Shown here piece by piece: positions 1 through 10,062 of a stretch of DNA of 64,000 nt (its first letter is position 1; each line of letters begins with the position of its first letter). Source of the DNA: an uncultured Wenzhouxiangella sp. (lineage in GTDB: Bacteria; Pseudomonadota; Gammaproteobacteria; Xanthomonadales; Wenzhouxiangellaceae). Under the pieces are notes generated by a model. The model ran no database searches, was not told where the DNA came from, and saw nothing but the letters and a program-made list of their open reading frames with translations. Made by a program: the position numbers and the translations under genes. The stretch is from assembly GCA_913057195.1 (NCBI GenBank), contig CAJXNL010000012.1, positions 1 through 64,000 of the forward strand, read 5' to 3'.

Positions 1-349
<349 letters not shown>

Positions 350-451
350 ATATAACACCAAAGCCAATTGATCTTTTATGTTGTCCAATAATCTGGACAC
401 GACACGACTAAAACAAGACGCTCTTGAACAGACTTCGATACGATTTAAGCT

Positions 452-569
452 TGCCTGGTGGCAATAGCGGTATGGAACCACCCGACCCCATGTCGAACTC
501 GGAAGTGAAACGTACCAGCGCCGATGGTAGTGCGGCACCAGCCGTGCGAGAGTAGGTCACTGCCAGGCA
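452..569 (+). rRNA. rrf: 5S ribosomal RNA
   Basis: 'tgcctggtggcaatagcggtatggaaccacccgaccccatgtcgaactcggaagtgaaac...actgccaggca'; terminal stem pairs. Confidence 0.95.
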
Positions 570-578
570 TTTATCCCA

Positions 579-616
579 AAAACCCCAAGACTGTCATTCA
601 GCCTTGGGGTTTTTTT
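579..616 (+). terminator. rrn operon intrinsic terminator
   Basis: aaccccaag...cttggggtt stem followed by T-run. Confidence 0.9.
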
Positions 617-699
617 ATGCGTTGAACTTGTTGCGACAGCGACGCTGACTCGACTTGATTCAGGTGCGGTCGTGGCCTTCAATCAGTCTGAGACGGTCT

Positions 700-1965
700 T
701 TAGCTCGATTGTGCAAAGACCTTGTGATCAAGCTCGCCTTCTGAATTGGCCACAACCGTGGTGACCATGGCGTCTCCAGTGACATTGACAGCCGTTCGCG
801 TCATATCGAGCAGTCGATCCACACCCAGAATGAGCGCAATGCCCTCTGCTGGAAGGCCCACTTGCGCCAAAACGCCGGCCAGCAATACCAACCCGACACC
901 GGGCACGCCCGCAGCACCAATTGAAGCAATGATGACCATCACCACGACCATCAGGTACTGGGCGAGTGTTAAATCAACCCCGTAATATTGTGCGATAAAA
1001 CCGGCGGCAATCCCTTGCATGATCGCGGTGCCATCCATATTGATCGTGGCGCCTAGCGGGATCGTGAATGACGACACTCGGTTATTGACCCCCAACTGTT
1101 GTTGAACGGTTCTCAGCGTGACCGGAATGGTCGCAGCACTTGAGGCCGTTGAGAACGCGAACGCCATGACACCGCGCATTTTGGCAAAGAAGGTGACCGG
1201 GCTTAACCCGGTAAACAGCTTAAAGATCAGTGAATAGCTGATAAAGGCATGAACAATCAACATCACCAGCACCAAGATGACGTACTTTAAGACACCGAGG
1301 AACGTTGACCAGCCGGTGGTGGCGGCCAAGACCGTGATCAGCGCAAAAACCCCGATTGGTGCCATTAACATCACAAACCCCACCAAACGCATCACCACCG
1401 TGTTGAAATCGCTGAAAAACTGCCCGATTCGTTTGCCGGCATCGCCCGCCAGGGCCACCGAGAGGCCGACCAGCACGGCAAAAACGATGATCGGCAGCAT
1501 GTCTCCTTCAGCCATGGCCCGCACTGGGTTTTGGGGGACCATGTCCACCAAGACCTGGAAAAACGAGGGTTGAGCAGCAATGTCTCGTTCGACCAAGACA
1601 TCGGGGCTGGCACCCACACCCGGCTGAATCACGATGGCTGAGACGAGCGCCAAGGTCACGGCCACGCCCGTGGTGAACAAATAAAGGCTCAGCGCTTTGC
1701 CGCCCACCCGTCCGAGCTTTTTCGGGTCACTCAGCGCGCTGACGCCCGTAATCAATGAGACAAACACCAAAGGCACCACCAGCATGCTCAAAAAACGCAC
1801 GAAGATCTCTCCAACGGCGGTTAACAAGCCCTCAAGAACGACCGCGTTGAACCAGTCGTTGCTTGCCAACGTCATGTTTAAGCCAATGCCAACAATCAAA
1901 CCCAGCGCCATGGACGCCAGGATGCGGTTGGAGAGTTTTTGGTGATCAAAGGGCATGTCGCTCAT
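700..1965 (-). CDS. Dicarboxylate/amino acid:cation symporter (DAACS family)
   Basis: ORF; internal start MSDMPFDHQK preferred; motifs SSAATIPVTLR, GATINMDGTAI, GVPGVG, DRLLDMTRTAVNVTGDA. Confidence 0.93.
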   Translation of the reverse strand: MSDMPFDHQKLSNRILASMALGLIVGIGLNMTLASNDWFNAVVLEGLLTAVGEIFVRFLSMLVVPLVFVSLITGVSALSDPKKLGRVGGKALSLYLFTTGVAVTLALVSAIVIQPGVGASPDVLVERDIAAQPSFFQVLVDMVPQNPVRAMAEGDMLPIIVFAVLVGLSVALAGDAGKRIGQFFSDFNTVVMRLVGFVMLMAPIGVFALITVLAATTGWSTFLGVLKYVILVLVMLIVHAFISYSLIFKLFTGLSPVTFFAKMRGVMAFAFSTASSAATIPVTLRTVQQQLGVNNRVSSFTIPLGATINMDGTAIMQGIAAGFIAQYYGVDLTLAQYLMVVVMVIIASIGAAGVPGVGLVLLAGVLAQVGLPAEGIALILGVDRLLDMTRTAVNVTGDAMVTTVVANSEGELDHKVFAQSS

Positions 1966-2100
1966 GGTGTGATCTCTACCTATTTCAAAGAATGTCCGTA
2001 GTGTGCCTGGATGTCCTGACCAGCGCAAATCCATGGGATTTCAGTGGCCAGTCTCGATACAATGAGACCTTGGCAATCGTCGCTGTCCGTTGAGGCCATC

Positions 2101-3822
2101 ATGACACATTCCAACCCGACCGAGCAGGCAACACCTGAGGGCCAAGCCGCTGGCGTTCACTTTATTCACACCCGCCTCAAAAAAGAGATCGAAGCGGGCC
2201 AGGTGGACCGAGTGATCACCCGATTTCCGCCAGAGCCCAATGGATTTTTACATATCGGCCACGCCAAAGCCATTGTGTTGAACTTTTCAATGGCAGACAC
2301 CTTCGGGGGCTATACCAACCTGCGCTTTGACGACACCAACCCTGCCAAAGAAGAGCAGCGCTACATTGAGGCCATCAAAGAGGATGTTCGGTGGCTGGGC
2401 TATACCTGGCAAAACGAATGCTATGCCTCGGATTATTTTGACACGCTCTATGAATATGCCCTGCATTTGATCGATGCCGGCTTGGCTTATGTTGACGGCC
2501 AAGACGCAGAAGTCATCAAGGCCCAGCGCGGCACCCTCACCGAGCCGGGCATCCCAAGCCCTGATCGTGATCGAGCGGTCGATGAAAACCGCGCTTTGTT
2601 TGAGCGGATGCGCGCCGGAGAGTTTGAAGACGGTGCGTATGTGTTGCGGGCCAAAATCGACATGGCCGCGCCGAACATCAATTTGCGTGACCCGGTTTTG
2701 TATCGGATTCGTCGTCAGCACCATTACCGGACCGGTGACCAGTGGTGTATTTACCCCACCTATGACTTCACTCATGGGCAATCTGACGCCATCGAGCACA
2801 TCACCCACTCGCTGTGCTCTTTGGAATTTGAGGATCATCGGCCTTTGTATGATTGGTTCATCAACCATCTCCCCGTGCCTGCCCGACCACAGCAAATAGA
2901 ATTTGCACGGCTCAATATTGACTTCACCGTGCTGTCAAAACGTCGTCTGACCCGATTGGTGGATGAAGGCCATGTCGATGGCTGGGATGATCCTAGAATG
3001 CCCACCATCGCCGGGCTGCGACGGCGCGGGTTTACACCTCAATCCATCCAAAACTTCTGCCATGAGATTGGGGTGACCAAGGCTGAAAGTGTGATTCCGT
3101 TTGGCGTTTTGGAGAGAAATCTCAGAGATGACCTCAATGTGCGTGCCGAACGGCGGATGGCGGTGCTGAAGCCTTTAAAAGTGGTTCTGACCAACTTTGA
3201 TGCTGAGCAGCCCGAATACGCCACCTTGCCCAACCATCCTCAAGATCCCAGCTTGGGTGAGCGCCAAGTGCCCATCACGAAAACGCTCTACATCGAGCAA
3301 GACGATTTTATGGAGGACGCCCCGAAGAAATTTTTCCGACTCAAACCGGGGGGTGAGGTTCGGTTACGGGGCGCTTTTATTGTTCGGTGCGATGAGGTGA
3401 TCCACAACAGCGAAGGTCAAGTGGTCGAACTTCGTTGCTCGTTTGACCCAGAGTCGCGCTCCGGGCTGCCGGGGGCCGAGCGCAAAGTTAAGGGCACCAT
3501 TCACTGGGTGAGTGCTGAACACGCTGTGCCCGCAAACGTGCACTTGTACGATCGCTTATTCAATGTGCCGCACCCGGCCAAAGACAAAGCAGTGGACTTT
3601 GTGACCCACATCAATCCAGATTCTGTTGAGCATTGCGGTGGCGCCATGGTGGAGCCCAGTTTGGCTGATTGGCCGGCACAAACGCCTGTGCAATTTGAGC
3701 GTTTGGGCTATTTTATCCCTGATATCAACAGCTTACCTGGCAAGCCAGTGTTCAACCGAGCGGTGACATTGCGAGATACCTGGGCCAAGCTCGAGAAGGC
3801 GCTCAGGGCGCAGGGCACTTGA
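2101..3822 (+). CDS. glnS: Glutaminyl-tRNA synthetase
   Basis: RFPPEPNGFLHIGHAKA, VLSKRRL (KMSKS-like); start MTHSNPTEQ with GAGG upstream. Confidence 0.96.
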   Translation: MTHSNPTEQATPEGQAAGVHFIHTRLKKEIEAGQVDRVITRFPPEPNGFLHIGHAKAIVLNFSMADTFGGYTNLRFDDTNPAKEEQRYIEAIKEDVRWLGYTWQNECYASDYFDTLYEYALHLIDAGLAYVDGQDAEVIKAQRGTLTEPGIPSPDRDRAVDENRALFERMRAGEFEDGAYVLRAKIDMAAPNINLRDPVLYRIRRQHHYRTGDQWCIYPTYDFTHGQSDAIEHITHSLCSLEFEDHRPLYDWFINHLPVPARPQQIEFARLNIDFTVLSKRRLTRLVDEGHVDGWDDPRMPTIAGLRRRGFTPQSIQNFCHEIGVTKAESVIPFGVLERNLRDDLNVRAERRMAVLKPLKVVLTNFDAEQPEYATLPNHPQDPSLGERQVPITKTLYIEQDDFMEDAPKKFFRLKPGGEVRLRGAFIVRCDEVIHNSEGQVVELRCSFDPESRSGLPGAERKVKGTIHWVSAEHAVPANVHLYDRLFNVPHPAKDKAVDFVTHINPDSVEHCGGAMVEPSLADWPAQTPVQFERLGYFIPDINSLPGKPVFNRAVTLRDTWAKLEKALRAQGT

Positions 3823-3903
3823 CCATCTCGGGGCAACCGGAGTACTTTAGAAAGCCTTTTTCTTGAATTTTGGCGCTGTGCCAAAGAATTTTGAGGATGT
3901 GAG

Positions 3904-4443
3904 ATGTTTAACAAACCCGTTTCAAATCAAGATGACGTCGAGCGCGAGCCGGCATCAGAGCGCCAACGGCAATCTCGTGTGTCGCCAGGCAGCGCTGCCA
4001 CGGTGGGCGCCTCTGTCCATATGGATGGCCGTCTGTCGGGTGAAGAGGACCTTTTGATCGAAGGCAAAGTCACCGGCACCATTGAATTTAAACAAAATAC
4101 CGTCACGGTCGGCTCTAAAGGCCATATTCTGGCCGATTTATATGCCAAGCACTGTGTGCTGGAGGGCAAGGTGGAGGGCAATGTGTTTGCCGCCGAATCG
4201 ATCATGGTTCGCAAAAGCGCTCATGTGACAGGCCGCTTGGTGGCGCCCGCGGTGAGCCTCGAGCAAGGCGGCTATTTCAGCGGCACCGTTGATATGGACG
4301 CAGAGACAGAGGACTTGAAAAAATCATTTGCCAGCAAGGCCGCCAGCAAGCCATCTAAACCCTCAAACGATCAAGCAACACAGAAGCAAGCAACAGACAA
4401 AGATGGCGCAGCGTCACTGCTGCAGGCGCAAAAAACCTCTTGA
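3904..4443 (+). CDS. Bactofilin (polymer-forming cytoskeletal protein)
   Basis: Beta-helix repeats 'DGRLSGEEDLLIEGKVTGTIEFKQNTVTVGSKGHILADLYAKHCVLEGKVEGNV'. Confidence 0.9.
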   Translation: MFNKPVSNQDDVEREPASERQRQSRVSPGSAATVGASVHMDGRLSGEEDLLIEGKVTGTIEFKQNTVTVGSKGHILADLYAKHCVLEGKVEGNVFAAESIMVRKSAHVTGRLVAPAVSLEQGGYFSGTVDMDAETEDLKKSFASKAASKPSKPSNDQATQKQATDKDGAASLLQAQKTS

Positions 4444-4483
4444 TGCTCGCCTCGCTCGGATTGATTGGCGCATGATTGGTTAG

Positions 4484-5107
4484 ATGATGTCGCGTTCCTC
4501 CCCATCAACCCACGGGGGGGTGCAGACGCCCCTGTTGGGGCGTCTTTTAAATGCTATGGACGAGCGTCAGCGCATCGGCGTCGTTGACTTTGGCCTCGGG
4601 TCATCTTCGGTGTTGGAGACATTCGCTCCCTATCGGGTGCGACTGGACACCTTGGATATTTTTCCTCAGCTCGAGCGTTGGGAAGCTGCAGACACCCAAG
4701 ACGAACGTCGGGCGCTGATCCAGGCGCATGTGGACGGATTTGAACTGGAGGGCATTGATTGGATCTTGAGCTGGTCATTGCTCAACTACACCGCCCCGCT
4801 GACGGCGACCTTGTTATTCGACGCCTTGAGGCCCCGTATGCGGCCCACCACGGCCGTACACGCTTTGATTGAATACTCCTCGCCTGAGATGCCGGCCTCA
4901 CCGCCGTCGTGGACCATCCGCGTTGATGAGAACGATGTGAGTCTGACGCCCCTGTCTAGCGAAGCGCGAACCGCCAGCCCGCGCCATACGCCCAAGCGAC
5001 TCGAAGGCATGCTCGGCGGCATGAAAGCCCAAAGCACCGTTTTGCTGTCGAATGGCCTGCAAGAGTATATTTTCAGACCTTCGGGCAGGTCGGACACTGA
5101 CAGCTGA
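4484..5107 (+). CDS. Degenerate class I SAM-methyltransferase-like protein (start uncertain; M25 at 4556 is an alternative)
   Basis: 'RIGVVDFGLGSSSVLETFAPYRVRLDTLDIFPQL' resembles MTase motif I-II spacing; no obvious SD for either start. Confidence 0.55.
   Translation: MMSRSSPSTHGGVQTPLLGRLLNAMDERQRIGVVDFGLGSSSVLETFAPYRVRLDTLDIFPQLERWEAADTQDERRALIQAHVDGFELEGIDWILSWSLLNYTAPLTATLLFDALRPRMRPTTAVHALIEYSSPEMPASPPSWTIRVDENDVSLTPLSSEARTASPRHTPKRLEGMLGGMKAQSTVLLSNGLQEYIFRPSGRSDTDS
4525..4548 (+). terminator. Intrinsic-terminator-like hairpin inside the 5' part of the next ORF
   Basis: gacgcccc-tgtt-ggggcgtc (8-bp perfect stem) followed by tttt. Confidence 0.65.
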
Positions 5108-5237
5108 CCCACCAACCGCTCTCAGCCGGCGAGTGCAAAAACGCCGACCCAGCGGTGGCGTTATCTGATTTCGCAAAACACCGTCGACACCTAATCTGAA
5201 CATCCACTTACCAATGCACAAAAAGGGGTGTTTAGAT

Positions 5238-5918
5238 ATGCAAGAGTTCAATCAACGCCGATATTGGATCAGCGGCTGGGCGGCGGTTATGGGGCTGTGC
5301 GCTTGGCTGGTTTCAGGCTCAGTGCTGGCGACCACGCTTGATCATGCTTTGACCAAGCGAATCTACCAGGCCATCGAGCATGCCCAAACCACCGATCCGG
5401 CCTCCTACATCACCACTGTCGATTACCAAGGCCCCAATGGTGAAACCTTGCGTCAGTTTCAAGAAGGCAAAGACGCGACCAGCCAAGGCCGTCAGGCGAC
5501 GGCAGAAAGCTGCTCGGGTGTGCCCATGCAAGGACGAGTTTATGGGTCTGCCGTACTCGACGGTGAGGTCTTAGAGTATGAGCTTGATTTTCAAAATCAG
5601 CTTTTGCATGCCGACTACCGCGGCGAGGCGCATGTGATCCCAGCCCAAGCCATGAAAGGCCTTCAGAGCAAGGAAGGCTGGCCTTGTGCTGTGCCGGTGG
5701 CCGCAATTGTTTGTGGTATCACAGGCGGGGCGTATTGCGGTTGGCGCGTCTCTCAGTGTTACGACGCGGCTGAGCGCTGCCCGTGTGGCGTTGAGGTTTA
5801 TAACTGCGGCGTCTGTGGTGAAGGTGGTGGCGTGGTCTGCGCCGATTGTTCGCCACCGGAGCCGGACACCTCGTGGCTTCGCCCCGGTTTCGGTGGGGGC
5901 TTTGGCTGGGGATTTTGA
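5238..5918 (+). CDS. Secreted Cys-rich protein of unknown function with Gly/Phe/Trp C-terminus
   Basis: SD aaaagggg; signal-peptide-like N-terminus; Cys-dense C-terminal domain, terminal GFGGGFGWGF. Confidence 0.7.
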   Translation: MQEFNQRRYWISGWAAVMGLCAWLVSGSVLATTLDHALTKRIYQAIEHAQTTDPASYITTVDYQGPNGETLRQFQEGKDATSQGRQATAESCSGVPMQGRVYGSAVLDGEVLEYELDFQNQLLHADYRGEAHVIPAQAMKGLQSKEGWPCAVPVAAIVCGITGGAYCGWRVSQCYDAAERCPCGVEVYNCGVCGEGGGVVCADCSPPEPDTSWLRPGFGGGFGWGF

Positions 5919-5957
5919 GCCTCGCTGGACATGCTCACCCGCCAGCGTGATCTAAGA

Positions 5958-5990
5958 ACAAAGCCAGGCCTGAGCACGGCCTGGCTTTGT
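5958..5990. repeat. Strong inverted repeat, possible (bidirectional) terminator
   Basis: acaaagccaggcc-tgagcac-ggcctggctttgt, 13-bp perfect arms. Confidence 0.8.
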
Positions 5991-6096
5991 GCGTCCAGGG
6001 CTGACTTCATGGCGCTGTGGGGCGGGTTTTAATTCGGTGCATGAATGGACTAACATAGATTGAGCGATTGACAAACCAACCTGGGATAACTTGATC

Positions 6097-8190
6097 ATGA
6101 CACAGCCCCATCCATCGACCATTACGCACACCATCACCCGAGTAAAGCATCCGATCTGGATGGCACTTGTTGCTTTTTTTGTGGCGTTCGGCGCGACCTC
6201 TGTCGCTGCCGATGCGCCGCGCGCGTTGAACTACGACGACGTTTTTATTTTGCAGACCGTCTCTGACCCCCAGCCGTCCAACGAGGGGGAGCACATCGCC
6301 TTTGTCCGCACTTGGATGGATCGACAAAAAGATCAAGCCCGAAACGGCATTTGGGTGATCGAGGTGGATGATGACGGGGATGTCGATGAGCTGGAGCCGT
6401 TGACGCCCCGAACCATGAACGCCACCAGCCCTCGCTGGTCCCCCGACGATGAGCGCATTGCTTTTGTCGCCGATGGTGAGATCCAAATGGCATGGCTGGA
6501 CAGTGGTCGGATGAGCACGTTGACGCAGTTGGCTGGCTCACCGGGTGATCTGAGTTGGTCGCCGGATGGTCAATGGCTGGCGTTTGTAATGCTCACCAAA
6601 GACGAGCAGGCCGCGCCTGTTCAGTTGCCTGGCCGCCCAGAGGGGGCCGAGTGGGCAGCCGCACCCATCTATATCGATCAACCCCAGTACCGTGCCGATG
6701 GCGCAGGGTATTTGCCGCGCGGTCACCGCCAGGTCTACATTGTGCCGGCCACGGGCGGCACGCCCATCCAATTGACCGACGGGCCCTATCACCACAGTCA
6801 GATTCATTGGGCGCCTGACAGCGAGTCAATTTATTTCAGTGCGAATCGATCCGAAGAGGCCTATCGTCAACCATTGCGGTCAGACATTTATCAAGTGGAC
6901 ATCGCGACCAAAGCGCTGACCCAAATCAATGATGCATCAGGCCCGCACAGCCAGCCCCAACCATCGCCAGAAGGCGATTTGGTTGCGTATTTGGGCTTTG
7001 AGGATCGCAAGCTCTCGCACCAAGGCAATCGTTTGCATGTGCTGGACCCGGCAAGCGGTGAGATCCAAAACCTCACCGAGGATTTGGATCGCAGCATTGA
7101 TGCCTATCAATGGTTGGCCGATGGAAGCGGGTTTGTGATTCAGTACGACGACCACGGCTCACCGACGCTGGCGTATCAATCACTGAATGGTGAGCGTGAG
7201 GTCATTGATGCTCAATTGGGAGGGCCTTATTTAAGTCGTCCCTACACCAGCGGTCAGTTCAAAGTCGCAAACAACGGCATGATTGCTTTCACACACCAAA
7301 CCAGCCAGCGCCCATCAGAGCTTGCAGTAATCACGTCTCAGACCGATGTCCCAGGTGGACACGTCGTCACCGACTTTAATCAGGTGTTAAGACGGGACCG
7401 TGAGGTGGGACGTGTCGAAGAGTTTCGTTATGACTCGTCCGTCGATGGTCGTGAACTTCAGGGATGGATCATGTATCCGCCAGGGTTTGATGAGTCGCAG
7501 CAATATCCGATGATTCTCGAAATTCACGGCGGGCCGTTTGCCGCCTATGGGCCAATGTTTGCCATGGAGCTTCAATTGATGGCAGCACAGGGCTATGTCG
7601 TGGTCTACACCAACCCTCGAGGCTCGACCAGTTACGGGGAGGCTTTCGCCAATTTGATTCATCACAACTACCCATCCGAAGACTTTAATGACTTGATGGA
7701 TGGCGTGGATGCGGTGATTGAGCGTGGGTTTATCAATGAAGATGAGCTGTTCATCACTGGTGGCAGCGGGGGCGGGGTACTCACCACTTGGTCGATTGGC
7801 CACACCGATCGATTTGCGGCGGCCGTGGCGGTCAATCCGGTGATCAATTGGTATAGCTTCGTCTTAAACGCTGACTTTTATTACCTGTTCAGCCAATACT
7901 GGTTTCCGGCACTGCCCTGGGAAGATCCAGACCACTATATGAGGCACTCACCGATCTCCTATGTGGGCAATGTCACCACACCAACCATGTTGTTCACCGG
8001 AGAGTCTGATTACCGGACGCCAATTTCAGAGACTGAGCAGTATTATCAAGCCTTGCAACTGAGAGGCATTGAGACGGCCATGGTTCGCGTGCCCGGTGCA
8101 TCACACGCGTTGCATCGTCGACCGAGCAATCTGATGGCCAAGCCTGCGTATGTTGTTCATTGGTTTGATCAGTACCGATCAGGTCAGTAG
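6097..8190 (+). CDS. S9 family peptidase (prolyl oligopeptidase/acylaminoacyl-peptidase type)
   Basis: WD40/TolB-like beta-propeller repeats; EIHGGPFAAYGPMF, TGGSGGGVLTTW nucleophile motif; C-terminal His. Confidence 0.9.
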   Translation: MTQPHPSTITHTITRVKHPIWMALVAFFVAFGATSVAADAPRALNYDDVFILQTVSDPQPSNEGEHIAFVRTWMDRQKDQARNGIWVIEVDDDGDVDELEPLTPRTMNATSPRWSPDDERIAFVADGEIQMAWLDSGRMSTLTQLAGSPGDLSWSPDGQWLAFVMLTKDEQAAPVQLPGRPEGAEWAAAPIYIDQPQYRADGAGYLPRGHRQVYIVPATGGTPIQLTDGPYHHSQIHWAPDSESIYFSANRSEEAYRQPLRSDIYQVDIATKALTQINDASGPHSQPQPSPEGDLVAYLGFEDRKLSHQGNRLHVLDPASGEIQNLTEDLDRSIDAYQWLADGSGFVIQYDDHGSPTLAYQSLNGEREVIDAQLGGPYLSRPYTSGQFKVANNGMIAFTHQTSQRPSELAVITSQTDVPGGHVVTDFNQVLRRDREVGRVEEFRYDSSVDGRELQGWIMYPPGFDESQQYPMILEIHGGPFAAYGPMFAMELQLMAAQGYVVVYTNPRGSTSYGEAFANLIHHNYPSEDFNDLMDGVDAVIERGFINEDELFITGGSGGGVLTTWSIGHTDRFAAAVAVNPVINWYSFVLNADFYYLFSQYWFPALPWEDPDHYMRHSPISYVGNVTTPTMLFTGESDYRTPISETEQYYQALQLRGIETAMVRVPGASHALHRRPSNLMAKPAYVVHWFDQYRSGQ

Positions 8191-9069
8191 TCGGTCCAGG
8201 GTTCGGTCTTTCTCAGCCCAAAGCTGATTGAGCCAGGCTTGAAACGCCGCGCGGTATTCGGGGTCCGTGTGGTAGTTCCCGCCACGAAATTCCTTGGGAA
8301 TGGTCAGGGTGCGGATATGCACCTTGACCGTTTTAATCCGGTTGACGAACAGATCAAACAGTTCGCCGCGCCCATGCGGATAAGCGATGGTGACATCGAT
8401 TAATGTATCGAGCTGATCACCCATGGCATTCAACACAAATGCCGTGCCCCCGGCTCGGGGGTTGAGCAAGTGGCGATGGGGGGAGCGTTGTTGGGCATGT
8501 CTGTCGGGTTTATAGCGTGTGCCTTCCACAAAATTGACAATCGAGACCGGAATCTGGGCAAACTTGGCACACGCTTTTTGGGTGGTGGCCAAGTCTTTAC
8601 CGGCCAGCTTGGGGTTTTTAGCAATTTGCTCGCGGCTGTAGCGTTTCATGAATGGGAAATCCAAAGCCCACCACGCCAACCCAAGCACCGGCACCCAGAT
8701 CAACTGGCTTTTAAGAAAAAACCGAAGCATGGGCATGCGCCGGTTGAAGACTTTTTGCAACACGGGGATGTCCACCCAACTTTGGTGGTTGCTGATCACC
8801 AAAAAATGGCCTTCAGGGGCTGGGTCTGGCAGACCGGTGATCTCGATCTGGGTTTGGGTCAGGTGATCCATCATCCAGCTGTTGACATCCACCCAGCTGG
8901 CAGCCAACCCCATCAACGCTCGATCGCAGACGCGCGTGACGGGCGGGATGCGAATCAAGAACTTGACTAATGCAATGACGAGCAGTGGCCCAATGTGCGC
9001 CACTGAATTGAGGCCCACCAAAGCAGTGGCACCGAGTTGGCGCATAATGTTGAGCATCGATGAGACCAT
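8179..9069 (-). CDS. Lysophospholipid (1-acylglycerol-3-phosphate-type) acyltransferase
   Basis: NHQSWVD (HX4D-like) and VNFVEGTRYKP motifs; start MVSSMLNIMRQ. Confidence 0.85.
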   Translation of the reverse strand: MVSSMLNIMRQLGATALVGLNSVAHIGPLLVIALVKFLIRIPPVTRVCDRALMGLAASWVDVNSWMMDHLTQTQIEITGLPDPAPEGHFLVISNHQSWVDIPVLQKVFNRRMPMLRFFLKSQLIWVPVLGLAWWALDFPFMKRYSREQIAKNPKLAGKDLATTQKACAKFAQIPVSIVNFVEGTRYKPDRHAQQRSPHRHLLNPRAGGTAFVLNAMGDQLDTLIDVTIAYPHGRGELFDLFVNRIKTVKVHIRTLTIPKEFRGGNYHTDPEYRAAFQAWLNQLWAEKDRTLDRLLT

Positions 9070-9102
9070 TCCGTCATTGTCGCATGGGACCCACACAAGC
9101 AA

Positions 9103-10062
9103 ATGAATGACCCACACCCCACCCAGCGCCGCCTTTTGACGTTTATTGTGAACCCAGCCGCAGGCCATCCCTGGTCGCTGCGGCGTTATCGGGCCCACCG
9201 CGCGTTGAGCCAGCTGTCACCGAAAGAGGCCGAAGTCCTTTGGACGCAATACCCAGGTCAAGCCAGTGAGTGGGCCCGAGCACGCGCGAGTGATCATCGG
9301 CGAGTGGTGGTGGCGGTGGGGGGCGATGGGACCGTCCATGATGTCGCCTCGGGGCTCATTGGAGGGCAGGCGCACTTGGGGGTGTTGGCCGTCGGTTCGG
9401 GCAACGACTTTGCCACCATGCTGGATCAACGCCTGGACACGGCCTCACTTTGCCCGGAATCGATGGTGGCGTTTTATCAAACGGCACCCAGCAAGGCGGC
9501 GGACTTAGGGGAAGTGCGTTGGCAGTCTGGGGACGGCGGTCACCACTTGGGCCACTTCATCAACAGCATGGGTCTGGGCTTGGAGGGCGCGGTTGCTCAA
9601 ACCGTCCAAACACTCAAAATGGTTAAAGGATTGAGCCGCTATATGGTGGCGGCTTTGTGGCAAATGGTTCGCTACCAACCCATTGCCATGGCGCTAGGCA
9701 GCGCCTGCGAAACCATCAGTGAGTCCCGGCCCTCACCCAAACTGTTGGTCGCGATTGGCAATGGCCGGCGTGCAGGCGGTGGGTTTGTGTTGCAGCCCGA
9801 TGCCCGCGTTGATGATGGTCGTTTAGACGTGTGTTGGGCGCCCGATTTGCCTGTCTGGCGGCAGGCAATGATTTTGCCGACGGTGTTTTGGGGCAAGCAC
9901 GGCCAGTTTAAGGCGGTGGCACAAGCCCAAGTCGAAGCGCTGAACATTGATTGCGCTCAGGGCACCCCGGTGCATTTGGATGGTGAATGGGTGGCGAGCG
10001 ATGCTCGCCGACTGTCGGTGCGAGTGCGGCCAAACGCCATTCGCGTGGTGGGGTTAGGCTAG
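9103..10062 (+). CDS. Diacylglycerol kinase-family lipid kinase (YegS-like)
   Basis: VNPAAGHPWSLRR, VAVGGDGTVHDVASGL, GVLAVGSGNDFA. Confidence 0.9.
   Translation: MNDPHPTQRRLLTFIVNPAAGHPWSLRRYRAHRALSQLSPKEAEVLWTQYPGQASEWARARASDHRRVVVAVGGDGTVHDVASGLIGGQAHLGVLAVGSGNDFATMLDQRLDTASLCPESMVAFYQTAPSKAADLGEVRWQSGDGGHHLGHFINSMGLGLEGAVAQTVQTLKMVKGLSRYMVAALWQMVRYQPIAMALGSACETISESRPSPKLLVAIGNGRRAGGGFVLQPDARVDDGRLDVCWAPDLPVWRQAMILPTVFWGKHGQFKAVAQAQVEALNIDCAQGTPVHLDGEWVASDARRLSVRVRPNAIRVVGLG

Noticed and set aside
746-2093. Plus-strand and extra minus-strand ORFs over the DAACS gene (746-985, 1277-1573, 1697-1945, 1392-1619)
   Set aside because: Antisense or alternate-frame ORFs of a well-supported transporter; composition shows no protein-family signal
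2287-2895. 202-aa minus ORF opposite glnS
   Set aside because: Shadow ORF of a strong housekeeping gene, common in GC-rich coding sequence
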